Shown: piece after piece, positions 1-9,220 of the stretch
How the letters are laid out: each line of letters starts with the position of its first letter
How positions within the stretch are numbered: position 1 is the stretch's first letter
Notes under the pieces: model-generated
Databases searched by the model: none
Told to the model about the DNA's origin: nothing
Seen by the model: only the letters and a program-made list of their open reading frames with translations
Assembly: GCF_007995215.1 (NCBI RefSeq)
Contig: NZ_VCDK01000003.1
Span: 1,116,001 to 1,180,000 of the forward strand
DNA length: 64,000 nt
Source of the DNA: Shimia ponticola
GTDB taxonomy: Bacteria; Pseudomonadota; Alphaproteobacteria; Rhodobacterales; Rhodobacteraceae
Reading direction: 5' to 3'
Translations under genes and position numbers: made by a program

Positions 1-1026
1 GCCGTTTTGCTGACGATGATTGTTGGCGGGTTCATGTTTGCGGCACTGGGCAAAGACCCGTTTGAGGCGATCCGGCTGATTTTCTGGGACCCGCTGTTTT
101 CCGAGCAATTCGCCAGCTATTCGCGCCCGCAACTGTTGGTGAAAGCTGGGCCGTTAATCTTGATTGCCATCGGTCTGAGCATCGGGTTCCGGGCAGGCAT
201 TTGGAACATCGGGGCAGAAGGCCAATACATCATGGGCGCGATCTGCGGCGCGGCCGTGGGGCTTGCTTTATATCCCTCAGAGGCGCGCTGGTTGGTCTTT
301 CCGCTGATGGTTCTTTTTGGCGGCATCGGCGGCATCCTCTGGGCGATGATCCCAGCGCTGCTGAAGACCAAGTTCAACACGAACGAAATTCTGGTCTCGC
401 TGTTGTTGGTCTACGTGGCCGAACAGTTTCTGGCCAAGATGGCCTTTGGCGCGCTGCGCAACCCTGATGGTCAGGGCTTTCCGGGGTCTCGGAACCTTGC
501 CCAGTGGTCATCATCGTCGAACCCTGAATTGATTGCCGGGACCGGCGCACACTGGGGTGTAGTCGCGGCGATCATCGCCGTGCTTGTGGCCTTTATCCTG
601 ATGACGCGCCACCGCGTGGGCTTTGACATCAAACTGATGGGCGTCGCGCCGCGGGCGGCGGCATTTTCAGGTGTGAACCCAAACCGCATGGTCGTCTTGT
701 GTCTGGCCATTTCAGGCGGGCTGGCCGGGTTGGCGGGACTGTTTGAAGTGACAGGGCCATCGGGCCAGATCACCGACAGCTTTAATCAGGGCTATGGCTT
801 CACCGCGATCATCGTGGCGTTCCTTGGCCGTCTGAACCCGATTGGCATTTTATTGGCAGGCCTGTTGATGGGGCTGACCTTTATCGGGGGCGAATTGGCC
901 CAGCTCATGATCGGTCTTCCTGCGAGCGCCATTCAGGCCTTTCAGGGGATGCTTCTCTTCTTTCTTTTGGCGCTGAACCTGATGTCTGACTACAGGATCG
1001 AGTTCGGTCAGAAGGAGGCCGCATGA
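1..1026 (+). CDS. BMP-type ABC transporter permease (5' end cut by window)
   Basis: Inner-membrane permease subunit of an importer of the BMP/nucleoside type (YufP-like, BPD_transp_2 family). The reading frame is open from base 1, and the family normally has one more N-terminal membrane segment, so the true start lies left of the window. The visible part holds about nine hydrophobic segments and the family-typical region around residues 60-75 (IGFRAGIWNIGAEGQYIMG). Three downstream genes (small membrane protein, second permease, binding protein) follow on the same strand. The ATPase of this operon is not visible and is expected upstream. Substrate is inferred from family only; purine nucleosides are the usual assignment. 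Confidence 0.85.
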   Translation, partial: AVLLTMIVGGFMFAALGKDPFEAIRLIFWDPLFSEQFASYSRPQLLVKAGPLILIAIGLSIGFRAGIWNIGAEGQYIMGAICGAAVGLALYPSEARWLVFPLMVLFGGIGGILWAMIPALLKTKFNTNEILVSLLLVYVAEQFLAKMAFGALRNPDGQGFPGSRNLAQWSSSSNPELIAGTGAHWGVVAAIIAVLVAFILMTRHRVGFDIKLMGVAPRAAAFSGVNPNRMVVLCLAISGGLAGLAGLFEVTGPSGQITDSFNQGYGFTAIIVAFLGRLNPIGILLAGLLMGLTFIGGELAQLMIGLPASAIQAFQGMLLFFLLALNLMSDYRIEFGQKEAA

Positions 1027-1085
1027 CCGTGGCCCGCTTGTCGCAAGGGCGATGCAGCCTAGTGTTTTTCCGCAAGGAGAACACG

Positions 1086-1418
1086 ATGCAGATTTCCCTA
1101 CGCGACTTTGCCAAAAGCCATTCATGGCGTCTGACCCTGTTGGCGGCCCTTTATGCGGGCGCGCTGACTTGGGTTTTGGATGCCACGCCTTTGGCCCCTG
1201 TTCTGCTGATCCTGTGGTTGCCCGTCTTCCTGATCGGAGTCGGGCCCATTTTGGCATCAACTGAACTGGTGTGCTTTGTGCTTGGCCCCGGCGAAGCCAT
1301 GTCACGCGCGCATCTTGCCGTGCGTCGCGTGGTGGCTGCGGTCAGTGCTGTGACCGTCGCGACCTATTTGATTGGGAATGAACCGTGGACCTATCTGCAA
1401 TCAACCCCGTTCTACTGA
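1086..1418 (+). CDS. Small membrane protein between two BMP-type permeases
   Basis: A 110-residue protein with about three hydrophobic segments (roughly residues 15-33, 37-68 and 80-100); I do not recognise the family. The chosen ATG has AAGGAG six bases upstream. An in-frame ATG at 1023 overlaps the preceding permease stop as ATGA and follows AAGGAGG, so a 131-residue form is possible. The extra 21 residues use rare codons and look non-coding, so I prefer 1086. Its end overlaps the next permease by 34 bases, which implies translational coupling. Its place inside the operon suggests an accessory membrane subunit or stabiliser, but no function can be read from the sequence. Confidence 0.7.
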   Translation: MQISLRDFAKSHSWRLTLLAALYAGALTWVLDATPLAPVLLILWLPVFLIGVGPILASTELVCFVLGPGEAMSRAHLAVRRVVAAVSAVTVATYLIGNEPWTYLQSTPFY

Positions 1419-2314
1419 TCGCCGCCCTAATGGTGGCGGCCACGCCGATCCTGCTGGCCGCGATCGGAGAACTGGTGGTGGAAAAGGCTGGCGTCCTGAA
1501 TCTGGGCGTCGAGGGGATGATGATCACCGGGGCCATTGCAGGCCTTGCGATTTCGGTTGAGACCGGATCGCCGCTCATTGGCTTTCTGTGCGCAGCTATC
1601 GGGGGCGCGCTTCTGTCTCTGATTTTTGCTGTTCTGGTCCTGTATTTTCTGTCGAACCAAGTGGCGACGGGCCTTGCGCTGACGCTGTTTGGTCTGGGAC
1701 TAAGTTCGATGATGGGCCAAGGCTATCAGGGTGTGAAACCGCCGCTGACCGAGAAAATGAACCTTCTTGGCCTTGGTGATCTGCCAGTTGTTGGTCCGAT
1801 CCTCTTTGGTCACGACTGGATCGTGTATCTCTCGATCACGCTTGTGATCGGCGTATGGGCCTTTTTGAAGTTTACGCGCGCGGGTCTGATCCTGCGTTCG
1901 GTGGGTGAGAACGCAGAAGCGGCGCACGCTCTGGGATATAAGGTCAACCTGATCCGCATGGGCGCAATTGCCTTTGGCGGGGCCTGCGCCGGGGTTGGCG
2001 GTGCCTACATTTCGATGGTGCGTGTGCCACAATGGGTCGATGGCATGACGGCAGGTGCGGGTTGGATCGCGCTCGCGCTGGTGGTGTTTGGTGCATGGCG
2101 CGCAGGGCGGGTGATGGTGGGTGCCTATCTTTTTGGCGGTATCACTGTCTTACAGCTGAATTTACAGGCCGCAGGCGTTGCGATACCTGTCGAGTACTTG
2201 TCGATGAGTCCATACCTCATCACCATTCTGGTGCTGGTTCTGATCTCGGCCGGACGGGCACGCGCGTTGGGCGCTCCGGCTGCTTTGGGCCAAACCTTTC
2301 ATGCCTCGCGATGA
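1385..2314 (+). CDS. BMP-type ABC transporter permease, second subunit
   Basis: A 309-residue YufQ-like permease, partner of the permease at the left edge; the two would form the heterodimeric channel. It starts with GTG inside the end of the small membrane protein gene (34-base overlap). It has about eight to nine hydrophobic segments and the family-typical stretch EKAGVLNLGVEGMMI near residues 32-46, equivalent to the IWNIGAEG motif in the first permease. The binding-protein gene follows after 22 bases. Substrate specificity is not visible. Confidence 0.88.
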   Translation: MDLSAINPVLLIAALMVAATPILLAAIGELVVEKAGVLNLGVEGMMITGAIAGLAISVETGSPLIGFLCAAIGGALLSLIFAVLVLYFLSNQVATGLALTLFGLGLSSMMGQGYQGVKPPLTEKMNLLGLGDLPVVGPILFGHDWIVYLSITLVIGVWAFLKFTRAGLILRSVGENAEAAHALGYKVNLIRMGAIAFGGACAGVGGAYISMVRVPQWVDGMTAGAGWIALALVVFGAWRAGRVMVGAYLFGGITVLQLNLQAAGVAIPVEYLSMSPYLITILVLVLISAGRARALGAPAALGQTFHASR

Positions 2315-2336
2315 GGCCAATCCAATGGGGAACTTT

Positions 2337-3413
2337 ATGAACCTGAAATCACTTATCGCGGCAGCTGCCGTCGCGATTGCTGGCACGGCGGCACTGGCCG
2401 ACGGCCATGAAAAGACCAAGGTCGGCTTTGTCTATGTCGGACCAATTGGTGACGGCGGCTGGACCTACGAACACCATCAGGGCCTCCTGGCTGTCGAAGA
2501 AGAGTTCGGCGATGCGGTCGAGACCACCTATGTCGAAAACGTGCCTGAAGGCGCGGACGCAGAACGCGTGATGACACAGATGGCGCTGGGCGGTGCTGAC
2601 CTGATCTTTACGACCTCGTTCGGCTACATGGACCCGACCATCAACGTCGCGGCCAAATTCCCCGATGTGAAGTTCGAGCACGCCACCGGCTATAAGCGCG
2701 CAGACAACGTATCTACCTATTCGGCACGTTTCTACGAAGGCCGCGCTGTTCAGGGCCACATCGCTGGTAAGGTCACCAAGACCAACAAAGTTGGCTACAT
2801 CGCGTCGTTCCCGATCCCAGAAGTGATCCGCGGCATCAACGCGGCCTACCTGCATGCGCAAAAAGTGAACCCTGATGTTGAGTTCAACATCATCTGGGTC
2901 TTCACATGGTTCGACCCGGCGAAAGAGGCCGACGCAGCCAAAGCGCTGATCGACCAAGGTGCAGATGTGATCTTGCAGCATACAGACTCCACCGCGCCAC
3001 TGGCGGCCGCTGCCGAGGCAGAGGGCGTTGTAGGCTTTGGTCAGGCGTCTGACATGGCGGCGTTCAAGGACGGCCCACGTATCGGGTCGATCATCGACAA
3101 CTGGGCCCCTTACTACATCGAGCGCACGCGCGCTGTGATGGAAGGCACCTGGGAAAGCGTCGACACATGGGACGGCATGGACACCGGCATGGTGGAAATG
3201 GGTGAAATGACCGACAAAATCCCAGCAGACGTACAAGCCGAAGCTCAAGCCATGATGGCTGCCATCGCATCGGGCGAATACCACCCGTTCACTGGCCCAA
3301 TCAACAAGCAAGACGGTTCCGTCTGGCTGGCTGAAGGCGAAGTGGCTGACGACGGCACGCTCGCGGGCCTGAACTTCTATATCGAAGGCATCGAAGGCGA
3401 TATCCCGAACTAA
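2337..3413 (+). CDS. BMP family ABC transporter substrate-binding protein
   Basis: Periplasmic binding protein of the BMP/PnrA family, 358 residues. I place the start at ATG 2337 because it gives a clean signal peptide (MNLKSLIAAAAVAIAGTAAL then ADGHE) and has GGGGAA about six bases upstream; ATG codons at 2301 and 2325 would only add an unlikely tail. The mature protein begins KTKVGFVYVGPIGDGGWTY, the first beta-strand of the fold. It is the last gene of the operon, with a strong terminator 27 bases after the stop. Its sequence type differs clearly from the second BMP protein of the window (51100-52095), so the two probably bind different ligands. Confidence 0.9.
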   Translation: MNLKSLIAAAAVAIAGTAALADGHEKTKVGFVYVGPIGDGGWTYEHHQGLLAVEEEFGDAVETTYVENVPEGADAERVMTQMALGGADLIFTTSFGYMDPTINVAAKFPDVKFEHATGYKRADNVSTYSARFYEGRAVQGHIAGKVTKTNKVGYIASFPIPEVIRGINAAYLHAQKVNPDVEFNIIWVFTWFDPAKEADAAKALIDQGADVILQHTDSTAPLAAAAEAEGVVGFGQASDMAAFKDGPRIGSIIDNWAPYYIERTRAVMEGTWESVDTWDGMDTGMVEMGEMTDKIPADVQAEAQAMMAAIASGEYHPFTGPINKQDGSVWLAEGEVADDGTLAGLNFYIEGIEGDIPN

Positions 3414-3439
3414 GCGCGGTATGCCCTAGAGATCGAAAG

Positions 3440-3467
3440 GCCCCCGAGAGATCGGGGGCTTTTTTTT
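3440..3467 (+). terminator. Rho-independent terminator of the first BMP-type operon
   Basis: Perfect 8-bp stem GCCCCCGA / TCGGGGGC with a GAGA loop, followed by eight T residues, 27 bases after the binding-protein stop codon. Confidence 0.93.
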
Positions 3468-3554
3468 GTCAGTTTTCCCCGGCACATCTGGGGCCTCGCC
3501 CTGCTGGCGCAAGCTGCTATCCTTTCGCCCGATGCACGCATTTAGGAGCTGACC

Positions 3555-4457
3555 ATGCGCGTTTTCTTCACTGGCGGTAGCGGCAAGGTCGGCAAATGGG
3601 CGATCCGGCATTTGCAAGATCAAGGCCACCACGTCGTGAATATCGACCGTACACCATCGGGGCTCGACTGCCCTGAACTGTTGGTCGATCTGTGTGATGC
3701 CGGGCAGTTGTTTGGTGCGATGTCCCAGTTTGTCGATTTTGACGAACTGGACACAGGCACCGGGGTTCCGACCTATGACGCTGTCGTGCATTTCGCAGCT
3801 ATCCCGCGCGTGATGATCGGCACGGATGGCGAGTGTTTTCGGCAAAACACCATCAGCACTTACAACGTGATAGAGGCCGCTGTGAAGCTGGGCATCCCCA
3901 AGATCATATTTGCGAGTTCGGAGACGACCTATGGGATTTGCTTTGCCGACGGAGAGGTGAAGCCCGACTTTGTTCCTGTCGACGAAACCCACCCGACGGT
4001 CCCGCATGACAGCTACGCGATGTCCAAGGTCTGCAATGAGGTGACGGCGCGCTCCTTTCAGGCGCGCACGGGCGCGGACATTTACGGGCTGCGGATCAAC
4101 AATGTGATTGAACCGCATGAATACGCCGAGATGTTCCCGGCCTTCATGGAAAACCCCGCCCTGCGCCGCCGCAATATCTTTGCTTATATCGATGCACGTG
4201 ACCTTGGGCACATGGTTGACTGCTGCCTGAAGGTCGACGGTTTGGGCTACGAAGTGTTCAACGTCGCGAATGACGACATGTCCGTGAACCTGACCTCGGA
4301 TCAGGTAAAGGAGCGGTTTTATGCTGGCGTTGGAGCACGCAGAGACATGACTGAGAACGAAACGTTTTTCTCAAACAAGAAGGCTCGGGAAATGGTCGGG
4401 TTCGCGCCGCAGCGTTCTTGGTGGGATGTACCATCTTTGGCTTCGAGAACTGTTTGA
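3555..4457 (+). CDS. NAD-dependent epimerase/dehydratase (extended SDR)
   Basis: A 300-residue extended short-chain dehydrogenase/reductase. The N-terminal Rossmann motif is FTGGSGKVGKW (residues 5-15), and the catalytic pair appears as SYAMSK (YxxxK) near residue 156, preceded by the active-site serine region FASSETTYG. The family covers nucleotide-sugar epimerases and uronate dehydrogenases; the substrate cannot be told here. It stands alone on the + strand between a terminator and the histidine kinase, with ATG after TAGGAG. Confidence 0.8.
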   Translation: MRVFFTGGSGKVGKWAIRHLQDQGHHVVNIDRTPSGLDCPELLVDLCDAGQLFGAMSQFVDFDELDTGTGVPTYDAVVHFAAIPRVMIGTDGECFRQNTISTYNVIEAAVKLGIPKIIFASSETTYGICFADGEVKPDFVPVDETHPTVPHDSYAMSKVCNEVTARSFQARTGADIYGLRINNVIEPHEYAEMFPAFMENPALRRRNIFAYIDARDLGHMVDCCLKVDGLGYEVFNVANDDMSVNLTSDQVKERFYAGVGARRDMTENETFFSNKKAREMVGFAPQRSWWDVPSLASRTV

Positions 4458-4480
4458 ATGCGCTGTGCCGACAACGCAGG

Positions 4481-4499
4481 CAGATGCTATAAGCATCTG
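4481..4499. repeat. Inverted repeat after the epimerase gene
   Basis: CAGATGCT-ATA-AGCATCTG: an 8-bp perfect stem with a 3-base loop, 23 bases after the epimerase stop. It lacks a T tract, so it is at best a weak transcript-end hairpin. The remaining 160 bases before the kinase hold only a TTGACA-like word at 4541. Confidence 0.4.
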
Positions 4500-4664
4500 A
4501 ACTGAGAGCAAATCGCGGCACGCTGACAACGCCGCGAGCCTTGACAAACAGCAGAAACGTCAGTCCGTTAGACGCAGGTGGGTCGCCCAAGGTGACCGGT
4601 CCGTCGCCCATACCAAGAGAGTACCGGTTCGCGTAACGAAGACTCGGCCGGACGAAGCCTGATA

Positions 4665-6188
4665 ATGTCGCAACAGCCGCAAGAACCTGAAATCCAAGAA
4701 CAGCTTCTTAAGGAGGTCTTTCGGGTTGCAAAGATTGGGTCATGGGAAATGCAGGCGGACGACAGGTTGGTCTGGTCGGACCAAACCCATGAGATATTCG
4801 GAGTCAGCTCTTCCGAATTCAACGGCACAATCGAAGAGTTTCACAGGCTCGTTCACCCCGACGATCTGGAACGCGTGAAACTCGTCGAGGATTTTACCGA
4901 CTCTCAAACAAACTATTTCAAGTCAGAGTATCGCATCGTTCGCCCGGATGGCGACCTCCGCCATATGCAGCAAACGGCCATTGTGCTCCGGGATAAAGAG
5001 GACAAGCCCATAGGCTTTAGCGGAGTGGTGCAAGACGTATCAGAACAAGTTCAAACGGAAACACGGCTTCGCCAATCTCAGAACTTGGCAGCGTTGGGTC
5101 ATCTGAGCGGTGGCGTGGCGCATGACTTTAATAACCTGCTTGCGGGGATTATGGGCGCTGCGGAGCTCATCCAAAGCAATGAGACCTATGATGCAAAATT
5201 AGTTCAAGACATCATAGGCGCGGCGCAACGCGGCGGGGAACTCACACAAAGGCTTTTGGCCTTTGCCAGAAAGCAACCCCTGATCAAGACCCACATTCGT
5301 TTGGACGAACTTTTTTACGAAATTGTCCCGACCATGAACCTTATGGTCGGGCAAGATATCAGGATTGAGGTCGAGACCGATGATCAGCTCTGGCCGATTG
5401 AGGCTGATCCGGCTCGGTTAAAGGATTCGCTGATCAATCTGGTTTTGAATGCGCGCGACGCCATTACAGGTTCCGGCACCATCACCATAGCTTGCCAAAA
5501 TGTGACCAAGCATCTGCCCGATAGCAGCGGCGACGCATACGTGAAGATCGAAGTATCAGATACTGGCATGGGTATGTCCGAAGACATACGCCTGCAGGCT
5601 GTTACGCCTTTCTTCACCACAAAATCTGTGGGCAAAGGTTCGGGCCTTGGTTTGTCCATGGTCGATGGCTTCGTCAGACAATCCGGCGGCAGAATGGAGC
5701 TTTTGTCCACGCCCTGCGTAGGAACGGAAGTGGTTCTTTATATGCCCAGGGCGATTGCCAAAGCAGAAACACCGACCCTTAAGAACGACACTATCCACTA
5801 CGGTAATGGAGAAAAGATTCTGGTCATCGAGGATGACCAAGCCTTGGCACCGCTCTTGCAGCGACAGCTAACCGGGTTGGGTTACCGGGCCCTCTTGGCC
5901 AACAACAAAGAGACGGCCCTCAAGGTGGCGCAGACAGAAGATGACATCAAAGTCGTGCTGTCTGACATTATCCTCGCGGATGGCGAACGAGGCCCGTTCA
6001 TTGTCTCGCAACTGACCCGATTGAATCCAAATCTGAGGACTGTGTTCATGACAGGGTTTGCACCGGACAGTGCAGAAGTCTCTGACGTGTTGGACGCACA
6101 GGCACTCATTCTCACAAAGCCGTTCACGATCAAAGAGCTCGGGAAAGCACTGCAGAAAGCCGTCACTTTGGAGTGTCAGAAAGCGTAA
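4665..6188 (+). CDS. Hybrid histidine kinase (PAS-HisKA-HATPase-receiver)
   Basis: A 507-residue soluble sensor kinase. In order: a PAS/PAC domain at about 20-128 (GSWE... to IGFSGVVQDVSE), a HisKA domain with phosphoacceptor H153 (GGVAHDFNN), an HATPase domain with N box LINLVLNARDAI (256-267), G1 DTGMGM (299-304) and G2 GKGSGLGLS (323-331), then a C-terminal receiver with acidic pair D390-D391, phosphoacceptor D434 and K485. No membrane segment is present, so it senses a cytoplasmic signal through PAS. No cognate regulator is adjacent. The gene is noticeably less GC-rich than its neighbours in places and is flanked by non-coding scraps, consistent with acquisition by transfer. Confidence 0.9.
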   Translation: MSQQPQEPEIQEQLLKEVFRVAKIGSWEMQADDRLVWSDQTHEIFGVSSSEFNGTIEEFHRLVHPDDLERVKLVEDFTDSQTNYFKSEYRIVRPDGDLRHMQQTAIVLRDKEDKPIGFSGVVQDVSEQVQTETRLRQSQNLAALGHLSGGVAHDFNNLLAGIMGAAELIQSNETYDAKLVQDIIGAAQRGGELTQRLLAFARKQPLIKTHIRLDELFYEIVPTMNLMVGQDIRIEVETDDQLWPIEADPARLKDSLINLVLNARDAITGSGTITIACQNVTKHLPDSSGDAYVKIEVSDTGMGMSEDIRLQAVTPFFTTKSVGKGSGLGLSMVDGFVRQSGGRMELLSTPCVGTEVVLYMPRAIAKAETPTLKNDTIHYGNGEKILVIEDDQALAPLLQRQLTGLGYRALLANNKETALKVAQTEDDIKVVLSDIILADGERGPFIVSQLTRLNPNLRTVFMTGFAPDSAEVSDVLDAQALILTKPFTIKELGKALQKAVTLECQKA

Positions 6189-6338
6189 GTTAGCGCCGCC
6201 CAAAGGTTCGCGGTTTCCGCATTGCGGGCTGATTGTATTCTCGTGGTTGATAACGATACGAACCGCCTGAAACGGACCTTGGACCTATTTGGCGAGGCCT
6301 ATTCGAAAACCTTCAAACGCGCGCTGCGTGCTTGAACG

Positions 6339-7847
6339 TCACTCCCCCCTTGGGAACCGGGCGACGTCTTCTACCGTGTTCAGATCCATGTGGTTCCTCA
6401 TATACCGCTCGGAGGCCTTTTGCAGGGGTTGGAAATCCCACGGGTAGTAGCTGCCGTTGCGCAGAGCCTCGTAGACGACCCAGCGGCGGGCTTGGCTTTG
6501 GCGGACGTCTTCGTCGTATTGGTCTAGGTCCCAGCGGTCGTCAGCGATGGACTGGAATTGGGCCAAGATCTGTGCGTGGTTTGGGTCAGAGGCAAGGTTG
6601 TCCAATTCGTGTGGGTCGTTTGCGAGATCGAACAATTGTTCGGGATCAAGGCTACAGCGGGTGTATTTGAAATCACCGTCGCGGACGGCGACCAGTGGGG
6701 CGTAAGAGGCTTCGGCGGCATATTCCATCAGGACGGGACGGCCCCGCGCGGCCCCATCCGCCATGGGCAACAGGCTTGTCCCATCGGTCCATGGCGCGAT
6801 GTCGTCCATGGAGATTCCTGCGATGTCGCAGAGCGTAGGGGTCACATCGATTGTCGATACCGGGGCTTCAATCTGGCCCGGTTTCACGCCCGGCGCAGCG
6901 ATCATCAAAGGCACCCGCGCTGATCCTTCGTAGAAGTTCATTTTGAACCATAGGCCGCGCTCGCCAAGCATGTCGCCATGGTCAGAGACGAACAGGATCA
7001 CCGCCTCTTGCCGCGTGGCCTCCAACGCGTGCAGGATCTCTCCGATCTTGTCATCGAGATACGAGATATTCGCGAAATAGGCACGGCGGGACCGACGGAT
7101 GTCGTCGTCGGTGATGTCGAAATTCCGCCAATCGTTCGCGTCAAAAATGCGCTGCGCATGGGGATCGTGATCGTCATAGGCCATGGCTGGCACCGTGGGC
7201 GAAAGATGCTCACAATCCCCGTAGAGGTCCCAATACTTCTGCCGAGCGACGTAGGGATCGTGGGGGTGCGTGAAGCTCACTGTCAGGCACCACGGGCGGT
7301 CATCCTTGCCGCGTGACAGGTCCTGCACCTTGCGCACGGCATGGTAGGCAACCTCATCGTCATATTCCATCTGGTTGGATATCTCGGCCACCCCTGCCCC
7401 GGTTACAGACCCCATGTTGTGATACCACCAGTGGATGCGCTCACCCGGTTTGCGGTAGTCCGGCGTCCAACCAAAATCCGCCGGATAGATGTCGGTTGTC
7501 AGGCGCTCTTCAAATCCATGAAGCTGATCCGGGCCGACAAAGTGCATCTTGCCGGACAAACAGGTGTGATACCCGGCGCGGCGCAAGTGGTGAGCGTAGG
7601 TCGGAATGTCAGAGGCGAACTCTGCCGCGTTGTCGTAAACCCGCGTGCGCGAGGGCAAGAGGCCTGACATGAAACTGGCGCGCCCCGGCGCACACAGCGG
7701 CGAGGCGGTATATGCATTGGCAAAACGAGCCGAACGCTCGGCCAGCTTTCGCAGGTTCGGAGCGTGCAACCATGGTTCAGGCCCATCGGGAAACAGCGTT
7801 CCGTTCAACTGGTCGACCATCAAGATGAGGATATTGGGTTTTGACAT
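6339..7847 (-). CDS. betC: Sulfatase, choline-sulfatase type
   Basis: A 502-residue type I sulfatase that would release sulfate and choline from choline-O-sulfate in the cytoplasm. The N-terminus KPNILILMVDQL carries the first metal-binding aspartate. The formylglycine motif is CAPGR in SPLCAPGRASFMSG (about residues 50-63), and SGKMHFVG and FVSDHGDMLGERGLW are typical of the BetC branch. ATG 7847 is chosen over GTG 7853 because AGGA lies nine bases before it. No betIBA genes are adjacent, so assignment to choline sulfate rather than another sulfate ester rests on sequence type alone. Confidence 0.78.
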   Translation of the reverse strand: MSKPNILILMVDQLNGTLFPDGPEPWLHAPNLRKLAERSARFANAYTASPLCAPGRASFMSGLLPSRTRVYDNAAEFASDIPTYAHHLRRAGYHTCLSGKMHFVGPDQLHGFEERLTTDIYPADFGWTPDYRKPGERIHWWYHNMGSVTGAGVAEISNQMEYDDEVAYHAVRKVQDLSRGKDDRPWCLTVSFTHPHDPYVARQKYWDLYGDCEHLSPTVPAMAYDDHDPHAQRIFDANDWRNFDITDDDIRRSRRAYFANISYLDDKIGEILHALEATRQEAVILFVSDHGDMLGERGLWFKMNFYEGSARVPLMIAAPGVKPGQIEAPVSTIDVTPTLCDIAGISMDDIAPWTDGTSLLPMADGAARGRPVLMEYAAEASYAPLVAVRDGDFKYTRCSLDPEQLFDLANDPHELDNLASDPNHAQILAQFQSIADDRWDLDQYDEDVRQSQARRWVVYEALRNGSYYPWDFQPLQKASERYMRNHMDLNTVEDVARFPRGE

Positions 7848-7917
7848 GGGCACGCGTCCTTCTTTGCGCGCAGCGTACCGCGCCCAACCCGAACGCCAAG
7901 CCCAATCGGACCGTCTG

Positions 7918-8190
7918 TCAGCCCTTTTGCGACGATTGGTAGGCGCGGATCATGTCGGCCAAGGGCACGCCATCAATCATCATGCCGTCCAAATTGCAGT
8001 CGCTGATCTGAACGCCGGACAGATTTGCATTGCTGATCCGGGTACCCGACAGGCTTGCATCCCTGATGGACAGGTCGGCCATATTGGTGTCGTGAAAGGA
8101 GACACCTGACAGGTTCACGTTGCAAAACACAGATCCCGACAGATCCGCATCATTGGCATCCAATGCCTCACGGGTCGCGTGCAGTTTCAT
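7918..8190 (-). CDS. Pentapeptide-repeat protein
   Basis: A 90-residue protein made largely of A(D/N)LSG-like pentapeptides (DADLSG, VNLSG, ADLSI, ASLSG, ANLSG, CNLDG) from about residue 13 to 70, expected to form a short right-handed quadrilateral beta-helix. ATG 8190 has GGAGG six bases upstream; the longer frame back to 8430 runs antisense over the aldo/keto reductase and is not credible. It diverges from that gene. Function unknown; pentapeptide proteins range from gyrase protectors to simple scaffolds. Confidence 0.75.
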   Translation of the reverse strand: MKLHATREALDANDADLSGSVFCNVNLSGVSFHDTNMADLSIRDASLSGTRISNANLSGVQISDCNLDGMMIDGVPLADMIRAYQSSQKG

Positions 8191-8287
8191 AGTCATCCTC
8201 CAACGCAGATACCTTATCACGCGCTCGCGGTGGGCCTGCTGTGAAATCAGGGTTTCATTGATCCGACCGACATGCAACGCATGTGCC

Positions 8288-9220
8288 ATGACACAGATGA
8301 CCTCCCTTTCCGGCGCATCCGCAGGACGTTTTACCTTTGGCACCATGCAGTGGGGCGGGCGCGCGGACGCCGCCGAAAGCCGCGAGATGTTCGATGCGTG
8401 TCGTGCGGCAGGACTGGTGCATTTTGACACGGCTCACCTCTATTGCGATGGCCGGTCCGAAGAGCTTTTGGGTGATTTTGCCAAGGATTGCCGAGACGAA
8501 CTGATGATCGCGACCAAGGTCGGCTATACCGGCGGCGCGGGGCGCGAAAATATCCTGCGGACTTTTGATGTCAGCCGGACCCGCCTTCAAATGGATGTCG
8601 TGGATCTGCTCTACATGCACCGCTTCGATGATCAGACTCCGCTGGATGAGACATTCGAGACTTTGGCAAAACTGCAATCCGACGGGCTGATCCGCTATAT
8701 CGGCGTTTCGAATTACGCAGCTTGGCAGGTGATGAAGGCGCAAGCCGTCGCCGCGAGCTTTGGCACACGAATAGACGCGATCCAGCCGATGTATTCGCTG
8801 GTGAAGCGTCAGGCCGAGGTGGAGATTTTCCCGATGGCCGCAGATCAGGACATTGCGGTGGTGCCATATTCGCCACTGGGCGGTGGGTTGCTCACTGGGA
8901 AATACGCGCGGGGCGAAACCGGACGCCTGACCGAAGACAGTCGCTATGCGGCCCGCTATGCCCCTGACTGGATGCATGAGGCTGCAAAGGGCCTGAGCAA
9001 CATCGCGGGTCGCGAAGGGCTTGAAGCCGCCACGCTTGCCGTCGCATGGGCCGCGCGACATCCCATTGCGCCTGCACCGATCATCTCGGCCAAATCAGCG
9101 CAACAGCTTGTGCCATCTCTTGCTGCGGTCGGTTTTGACCTGATGGACGATCTTTACGACGAGATAGCGGCTTTGACGCCCACACCCGCCCCAGCCACAG
9201 ACCGTTTGGAAGAGGCATGA
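8288..9220 (+). CDS. Aldo/keto reductase
   Basis: A 310-residue NADPH-dependent oxidoreductase of the AKR superfamily. Visible motifs are FDTAHLYCDGRSEELLG (catalytic D and Y), the catalytic lysine in ATKVGY, and the histidine in DLLYMHRFD, followed by IGVSNYAAWQ and VVPYSPLGGGLLTGKY. The start is ATG 8288; ATG 8297 is also possible. The stop overlaps the next gene as ATGA, so it is co-translated with the FAD oxidoreductase and the two may act on the same compound. Substrate not identifiable. Confidence 0.87.
   Translation: MTQMTSLSGASAGRFTFGTMQWGGRADAAESREMFDACRAAGLVHFDTAHLYCDGRSEELLGDFAKDCRDELMIATKVGYTGGAGRENILRTFDVSRTRLQMDVVDLLYMHRFDDQTPLDETFETLAKLQSDGLIRYIGVSNYAAWQVMKAQAVAASFGTRIDAIQPMYSLVKRQAEVEIFPMAADQDIAVVPYSPLGGGLLTGKYARGETGRLTEDSRYAARYAPDWMHEAAKGLSNIAGREGLEAATLAVAWAARHPIAPAPIISAKSAQQLVPSLAAVGFDLMDDLYDEIAALTPTPAPATDRLEEA

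Noticed and set aside
2349-3311. Long antisense frame (320 codons) opposite the first BMP binding protein
   Set aside because: Shadow in a strongly coding region; cysteine/histidine/arginine-rich translation without recognisable motifs.
6189-6335. Separate small gene after the histidine kinase
   Set aside because: The frame is open but has no ATG with a ribosome-binding site; kept only as a possible remnant in the findings.
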